Shown one piece after another: positions 59,062 to 64,000 of a stretch of DNA of 64,000 nt. The DNA lies in the NCBI GenBank assembly GCA_045589695.1, contig JAZNPP010000067.1, forward strand, positions 44,694-108,693, in the 5' to 3' direction. Both the position numbers and the translations under genes were made by a program. Numbering within the stretch: position 1 is the first letter of the stretch; each line of letters starts with the position of its first letter. Source of the DNA: HGM04593 sp045589695. Lineage in GTDB: Bacteria > Bacteroidota > Bacteroidia > Bacteroidales > Bacteroidaceae. The notes under the pieces were generated by a model, which was not told the origin of the DNA, ran no database searches, and was given only the letters and a program-made list of their open reading frames with translations.

Positions 59062-62000
59062 ATGTCTATCAAAAACATCCGTAAATGCATTTTGCCGGTG
59101 GCTTTGGCTTTGTTCTCTATTCTTGGGACAACAGCTCAGGTGATGCCGGAAAAGGGCAAACTTTATCACATCTTCGCTTCGGGCAACAAGAATAATGTGG
59201 TATTCGAGAAAGAGGGTAACGCCGTAGGTCTAGGTAACTTCGATAAGGACAACACGGCGCAGCTATGGAAGGTCTCTGAACTTTCGGGCAGCTGGCGTAT
59301 CATTAATCCCGTTACAAACCATGCGTTGCGTGTGAACGGCAGCCGTGTAGAAGTGGGCGAGAACAACGGCTCTGACGAGGCTCAGTTGTGGAAGTTCGAG
59401 GGCAATCTGCTTGTTCCTGCAAACAGCCCAAACGCTGCTGTAGCGAAGTCTAAGAACGGTCTTGTAATCATCGCAAAAGAGAAGGCTGCTAACCACAAGG
59501 CCGCTCAGTTCCGCTTCGAAGAGTCTGTGTATGCCGGTTTCGACGATGACTTGACTTATCGCATCGTTCCTGCGACGGCAGACAGCCTTGTACTCGGCAA
59601 CGGCGACTCAAGCGAGAACAATGCGCGCATCGTGGCCGAGGCTGTAGAGACCGAAAATCGTGGACAGTACTGGAGCGTCAAGACTATTGATCTGCACACA
59701 TTCGCCGTAGAGAACGCTTTTTATGGCCAGAACTTTGACGACGGCGGCAGCAACGCAAGCATCGACTATCTGTTGCAGTGGCCCGCGACCGCAGGCGTGT
59801 GGAACAATGCGAAGTTCCGCTTTGAGCCTGTAGATGGCAATAACGGTGTCTATCTCATTGTCTCTGCGGGCAAGAGCGACAGAATGTACGCTCTGCGCGA
59901 GGGACGCATGATGCTCGTTGAGAAGAACGTTGCGGACAGCGCTGCGTGGTTTACGTTCGAGCAGGTGGAAAAACCGAAAATAGCGTCGCCTTACTGGGAA
60001 GACGAGACTGTATTTGCCGAAAACAAGGAGCGTGGCGTGGCTACATACATGCCTTACAACAATGTGGCTGAAATGCTCGCCGACGCCGAGTATTATGCTA
60101 CTCCCTGGACAGAGCCTGTGAACAGCCGTTACATGACACTTAACGGCACCTGGAAGTTCAACCTCGTGAGCGAGCCTTCGCAGCGTCCTCTCGACTTCTT
60201 CGAGAACGGCTACGACGTAAGCTCATGGGACGAGATTCCTGTTCCATCGAACTGGGAGATGCACGGATATGACAAACCGATATACAACAATGTGGAGTAT
60301 CCTCATGCCAACACTCCACCGTTCATCAAGGCCCGTCCGGGCTTCAATGACGGCGGAAAGAACTACGGCATAAATCCTGTAGGCTCTTACGTGCGTACAT
60401 TCGAGGTACCCGAGAATTGGGACGGCCGCCGCACGTTCATTCATTTCGGCGGTATCTACTCGGCTGCTTTCGTATGGCTCAACGGCGAATATGTGGGTTA
60501 TACTCAGGGCTCTAACAATGTCGCAGAATTCGACATAACCAAATACCTCGACAAGGGCGTGAATACTCTCGCCGTTCAGGTGTTCCGTTGGTGCGACGGC
60601 TCATATCTTGAGTGCCAGGACATGTTCCGCATGAGCGGTATTTTCCGTGACGTGTATCTCTACAACGTGCCGAAGGCCGCTGTACGTGACCACTATATCA
60701 CGAGCGAACTTTCAGACGACAAGTGGAGCGCCGACCTGAACGTGAACTTTGAAATAGACAACAGAGACTTCGAACCAGGCCTGAAGACAATCGTGGCTTC
60801 GGTCTACTCTCCTATGGGCTCTATGGTGGCTTGCGACTCGGCTGTGATAAACACCGCTGTCAAGGTGGCCTCAATACCTGGCGACATCAAGCTGACTGTG
60901 GATAACGTGAAGCTCTGGAGCGCTGAAAAGCCTAACCTTTACACAGTACGTATCGTTCAGCTCGACGCCGACGGCAAGGAGGAGATGGCATTCTCTACAA
61001 AGCACGGCTTCCGTGAAATAGAAATAAAGAACTCGCTTGTATACATCAACGGTGAGCGTGTATTCTTCAAGGGCGTGAACCGTCACGACACAGATCCTGT
61101 CCGCGGACGTGCCGTCACGATAGAATCAATGTTGAAAGATGTTCTGCTCATGAAGCGGAACAATATCAATACTATCCGTACCAGCCACTATCCTAACGCA
61201 GCGAAGATGTACGCTATGTTCGACCATTACGGTCTTTACTGTTGTGACGAGGCTGACCTCGAAGACCATGCCAATCAGACAATATCGGACCGTGAAAGCT
61301 GGATACCTTCGTTCGTAGACCGCATCAACCGCATGGTGCTGCGTGACCGTAACCACGCAAGCGTCGTTATGTGGAGCTTGGGCAACGAGGCCGGCAACGG
61401 AAACAACTTCGGTCCTTGCTACGACGAGGCAAAACGTCTCGACAACCGCCCTGTACACTATGAGGGCACACGTTCAAACGGAGACTATGGCGGCGGACGT
61501 TTCAGCGATTTCTATTCAAAGATGTACCCGGGCCAGGCTTGGATGAACAAGTATACCAACGACCTTGACAAGCCAATGTTCATCTGCGAGTATGCTCACT
61601 CAATGGGTAACGCAATCGGTAACCTCAAGGAGTACTGGCAGAAGATTGAAGCATCGAACTCTTGCATCGGCGGCTGTATATGGGACTGGGTTGACCAGGC
61701 CATATATGACCCACAGGAGATGAAGCAGGGTATCTACCGCCTCCACACAGGATATGACTACCCGGGTCCACACCAGGGTAACTTCTGCTCAAACGGTGTT
61801 GTGTCACCTTTGCGCCAGGAGGGCGGCAAGCTCAAGGAGGTAAAGGCCGCCCATCAGTTCGTAGAGATTACAATGCCTGACGTGAACACAGAGTACGGCG
61901 TTGTTACAATCGACATCAAGAACAAGTACAACTTCACCAACCTCAACGAGTTCGATGTAATCTACGATATCGTGAAAAACGGTAAGGTCGTTTACACCGG

Positions 62001-63090
62001 CCGCACAAGAGCTCCACACGCCGAGACATACCAGAACGGTAAGGTATGGCTATCTGTAAAGAAAGCAAACATCAAAAAGGCTGCGAAGAAGGGCGACGAG
62101 CTCCTCATTACCGTACGCCTTGTACACCGCGATGCACAGCTGTTCGCTCCTGCTGGCCACGAGGTTGCATTGCAGCAGTTCACACTTGTTGAGCGCGCAC
62201 CGCTTGCAGCAGTAAAGAGCAAGGGCGATGCACTTGTTGCTACATCTTCTCTCCATGAGACAATCATCGGCAACGAGAAGGTACAGCTCAAGTTCGACGC
62301 AGAGACTGCACAGCTCACTACACTTGCATTCAACGGCAAGAATATCATCAGCGAGGGTCAGGGCTTCATCTACAGCAACCACCGCTGGATTGAGAACGAC
62401 CGTCAGGGTTACGACTACTACGGTCCGGATGCAGGCAAGCCACAGGCACAGACAAGCAACGGCCTTGAGGCAAAGGGTGAGATTACAGTTGTTGAGGAGA
62501 ACGGCAACACTGTTGTAAAGACTGTACGCAAGGGTTCTATCTGCGACACAAGAATAGACTACACAATCTATCCGCAGGGTATCGTAGACGTTGAGGCGAC
62601 ATTCGTTCCAAAGCATGGCAACGTGCGTCGCGCAGGCCTCATCTGCGGTCTTGACTCAACATTCAAGAACGTGAACTACTACGCCCTCGGCCCATGGGAG
62701 AACACTGTTGACCGAAAGGACGGCGTTGTTGTAGGCCGTTACAAGACAACTGTTGACCAGATGGCCGACCCATACGTGAAGCCACAGAGCAGCGGTAGCC
62801 GCGAGGGCTTGCGTGAGGTTACATTCACCGACAACAACGGCAACGGTGTGAAGATTGCAACTGAGGGCAACGTAAGCTTCTCGGCACTCCCCTACACCGA
62901 CGAGGACCTCATGAGAGCAGGACACTACTGGGAGATGACAAAGCGTCCATACACTGTGCTTCACCTCGACGCTTGGATGCGTGGTATCGGTAACGCATCA
63001 TGCGGATACGATGTAGGCACATTGCCAGAGTATTGTGTTCCAGAGAAGGAGATGAGCTACAAGCTCAGAATCACTCCGGTAGAAAAATAA
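59062..63090 (+). CDS. GH2 beta-galactosidase with N-terminal lectin-like module
   Basis: Exported 1342-residue enzyme removing terminal beta-galactose. The signal peptide spans about 1-28 (ending TTAQ). Residues about 30-310 form an added Ricin-like module (AQLWKVSELSGSWRII, EAQLWKFEGN) absent from LacZ. The GH2 sugar-binding, immunoglobulin-like and barrel domains follow (PVPSNWEMHGYDKPIY, FFKGVNRHDTDPVRG). The acid/base is E776 in SLGNEAGNG and the nucleophile E843 in FICEYAHSMGNA. The beta-sandwich small-chain domain is near 1065-1338 with YYALGPWENTVDRKDG. It lacks the C-terminal tag. Synonymous codon choice changes around 61,600, from CCT/CCG toward CCA for proline. Confidence 0.93.
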   Translation: MSIKNIRKCILPVALALFSILGTTAQVMPEKGKLYHIFASGNKNNVVFEKEGNAVGLGNFDKDNTAQLWKVSELSGSWRIINPVTNHALRVNGSRVEVGENNGSDEAQLWKFEGNLLVPANSPNAAVAKSKNGLVIIAKEKAANHKAAQFRFEESVYAGFDDDLTYRIVPATADSLVLGNGDSSENNARIVAEAVETENRGQYWSVKTIDLHTFAVENAFYGQNFDDGGSNASIDYLLQWPATAGVWNNAKFRFEPVDGNNGVYLIVSAGKSDRMYALREGRMMLVEKNVADSAAWFTFEQVEKPKIASPYWEDETVFAENKERGVATYMPYNNVAEMLADAEYYATPWTEPVNSRYMTLNGTWKFNLVSEPSQRPLDFFENGYDVSSWDEIPVPSNWEMHGYDKPIYNNVEYPHANTPPFIKARPGFNDGGKNYGINPVGSYVRTFEVPENWDGRRTFIHFGGIYSAAFVWLNGEYVGYTQGSNNVAEFDITKYLDKGVNTLAVQVFRWCDGSYLECQDMFRMSGIFRDVYLYNVPKAAVRDHYITSELSDDKWSADLNVNFEIDNRDFEPGLKTIVASVYSPMGSMVACDSAVINTAVKVASIPGDIKLTVDNVKLWSAEKPNLYTVRIVQLDADGKEEMAFSTKHGFREIEIKNSLVYINGERVFFKGVNRHDTDPVRGRAVTIESMLKDVLLMKRNNINTIRTSHYPNAAKMYAMFDHYGLYCCDEADLEDHANQTISDRESWIPSFVDRINRMVLRDRNHASVVMWSLGNEAGNGNNFGPCYDEAKRLDNRPVHYEGTRSNGDYGGGRFSDFYSKMYPGQAWMNKYTNDLDKPMFICEYAHSMGNAIGNLKEYWQKIEASNSCIGGCIWDWVDQAIYDPQEMKQGIYRLHTGYDYPGPHQGNFCSNGVVSPLRQEGGKLKEVKAAHQFVEITMPDVNTEYGVVTIDIKNKYNFTNLNEFDVIYDIVKNGKVVYTGRTRAPHAETYQNGKVWLSVKKANIKKAAKKGDELLITVRLVHRDAQLFAPAGHEVALQQFTLVERAPLAAVKSKGDALVATSSLHETIIGNEKVQLKFDAETAQLTTLAFNGKNIISEGQGFIYSNHRWIENDRQGYDYYGPDAGKPQAQTSNGLEAKGEITVVEENGNTVVKTVRKGSICDTRIDYTIYPQGIVDVEATFVPKHGNVRRAGLICGLDSTFKNVNYYALGPWENTVDRKDGVVVGRYKTTVDQMADPYVKPQSSGSREGLREVTFTDNNGNGVKIATEGNVSFSALPYTDEDLMRAGHYWEMTKRPYTVLHLDAWMRGIGNASCGYDVGTLPEYCVPEKEMSYKLRITPVEK

Positions 63091-63105
63091 ATAGGAATAG
63101 CCCAT

Positions 63106-63141
63106 AAAAAACAGCGCGCCACTGAAGGCGCGCTGTTTTTT
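63106..63141 (+). terminator. Terminator of the GH2 gene
   Basis: A 15-bp stem (63106-63120 with 63127-63141) with a GCGCGCC core and T-run, the classical intrinsic form. Confidence 0.9.
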
Positions 63142-63251
63142 TGCGTAAAACAACTGAAAAGAAGTAAAATTCACTTATATTAGCAGAAATTTTGTTGAAT
63201 GGCAAAAACTGCATCATTCAATTTATATTTATAAACTTAACTAACCTATTT

Positions 63252-64000
63252 ATGAGAAAATTTACATTCTTGTTGTCAATGCTCATTGCAATGACAACTA
63301 TGGCTCAGACGACAGGTTATGAGGTCAACTTCTCAGGAGAGAAAGCAAGTGACAGACCTCTTAACTATGTCAGAGTAGAGAGCCCGTCATACGGTTCGAA
63401 GAGCTACAACCTCACCGAGGCAGAGAAGCTACAGCTGTATGTAGACGCAACAGAGACAGTAACCCTTAAAGTGGGTGCAGGTGACATTGTTACACCGACA
63501 ACCGGATACGGCGGTGCGTGGATGCACGCATACGTATATGTAGACGCAGACGGTGACGGCACATTCACAGCAGGCACCGATGCTGACGGATACACACCGA
63601 CAGGCGACCTGGTAAGCTACTCGGCCTACAACAAGGACGACGCAGGCCAGTGGTGCAACAGTGAAGGCGTGACAGGAAACAACAACACCGTTGCCCTGCC
63701 CTCATTCAAGGCCCCAGAGACACAGGGTACATACCGTATGCGTTTCAAGATCGACTGGAACAGCATTGACCCTGCCGGCAACCCGGGCAAGGCAGACGGC
63801 AGCAACACACTGAGCGCAAACCGAGGCAGCATCATTGATGTAATGCTTGAGGTGGCAGAGCCACAAGAGGGCTACGTTGAGCAACTGTTCAATACAACTA
63901 CCGTTGCAGAAGGTGCATTTGCAAAAGGTACAACATGGTACACATTGCAGATTGCAGCCAACGGCTTTGTAATCGCTGACAACGAAACAGCCGACCACAT
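63252..64000 (+). CDS. Secreted protein, 3' end cut by window
   Basis: The frame runs from ATG 63252 to the window edge (249 codons). The signal peptide is MRKFTFLLSMLIAMTTMAQ. Residues about 20-205 form a module with the strand YVYVDADGDGTF and an Asp-rich loop, followed by TYRMRFKIDWNSIDP, resembling the GEVED-type domain found in front of glycosidases and adhesins in Bacteroidetes. A new stretch starting near 215 (TVAEGAFAKGTTWYTLQIA) looks like the lectin-like module of neighbouring enzymes. The catalytic part, if any, lies outside the window. Confidence 0.75.
   Translation, partial: MRKFTFLLSMLIAMTTMAQTTGYEVNFSGEKASDRPLNYVRVESPSYGSKSYNLTEAEKLQLYVDATETVTLKVGAGDIVTPTTGYGGAWMHAYVYVDADGDGTFTAGTDADGYTPTGDLVSYSAYNKDDAGQWCNSEGVTGNNNTVALPSFKAPETQGTYRMRFKIDWNSIDPAGNPGKADGSNTLSANRGSIIDVMLEVAEPQEGYVEQLFNTTTVAEGAFAKGTTWYTLQIAANGFVIADNETADH

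Overview
The window is a stretch of a Bacteroidales chromosome, most likely from a host- or gut-associated member (Prevotellaceae/Bacteroidaceae-like). The evidence is a set of family-typical genes (DUF5103 Type IX plug-like protein, DUF1460 amidase, DUF4834, Bacteroidetes-type LptD, archaeal-type ProRS, SDR-type threonine dehydrogenase, a NagB/PIG-L fusion), Bacteroidetes promoter boxes of the TAnnTTTG type with few Shine-Dalgarno sites, and many secreted glycosidases. I cannot name the species.

Positions 1-11,800 are mostly housekeeping and envelope genes: manC (cut by the window edge), a WecA/MraY-like transferase, DUF5103, DUF1460, asnA, tRNA-Arg(CCG), proS, ung, lptD and an HD-domain hydrolase. 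Positions 11,900-16,570 hold a compact operon: a VTC polyphosphate-polymerase-like protein, DUF4956 membrane protein, DUF2490 outer-membrane protein, a short secreted tagged protein and a Cthe_2159-type beta-helix carbohydrate-binding protein. Its overall function is not known to me, and it is the best candidate here for an undescribed multi-gene system. Positions 16,600-26,330 are housekeeping again (pyrH, birA, yjbR, yraN, tadA, pssA, psd, dnaE, trxA, an acidic orphan), ending in an unusual stop-codon hairpin and three 103-bp tandem repeats.

Positions 26,700-41,620 form a host-glycan and amino-sugar block: NagB/PIG-L, an anaerobic sulfatase maturase beside a Ser-type sulfatase, a ROK kinase, a GH20 hexosaminidase, a 1548-residue GH33 sialidase with two SGNH domains (the second apparently dead), and an SGNH/sialate O-acetylesterase. 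With the second GH20 at 47.4 kb and the GH2 enzyme at 59 kb, the set could remove sulfate, acetyl, sialic acid, N-acetylhexosamine and galactose from mucin-type glycans. No SusC/SusD pair is visible. Several of these secreted proteins share a C-terminal tag resembling a Type IX sorting signal.

Positions 41,800-54,630 hold divergent kbl and tdh (threonine to glycine), nadA, PAP2, a TRIC channel, GH20, TSCPD, FKBP, MATE, prmA and SemiSWEET. Positions 54,630-59,000 are repeat-rich: a candidate invertible promoter in front of a secreted tagged protein, one of two related Trp-ended micropeptides, a family of short hairpins with compensatory changes, heptamer tracts, a 124-bp inverted repeat, a 44-bp perfect palindrome and at least two decayed genes. 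The window closes with a GH2 beta-galactosidase and the start of another secreted protein. I saw no CRISPR array, no transposase, no rRNA and only one tRNA.
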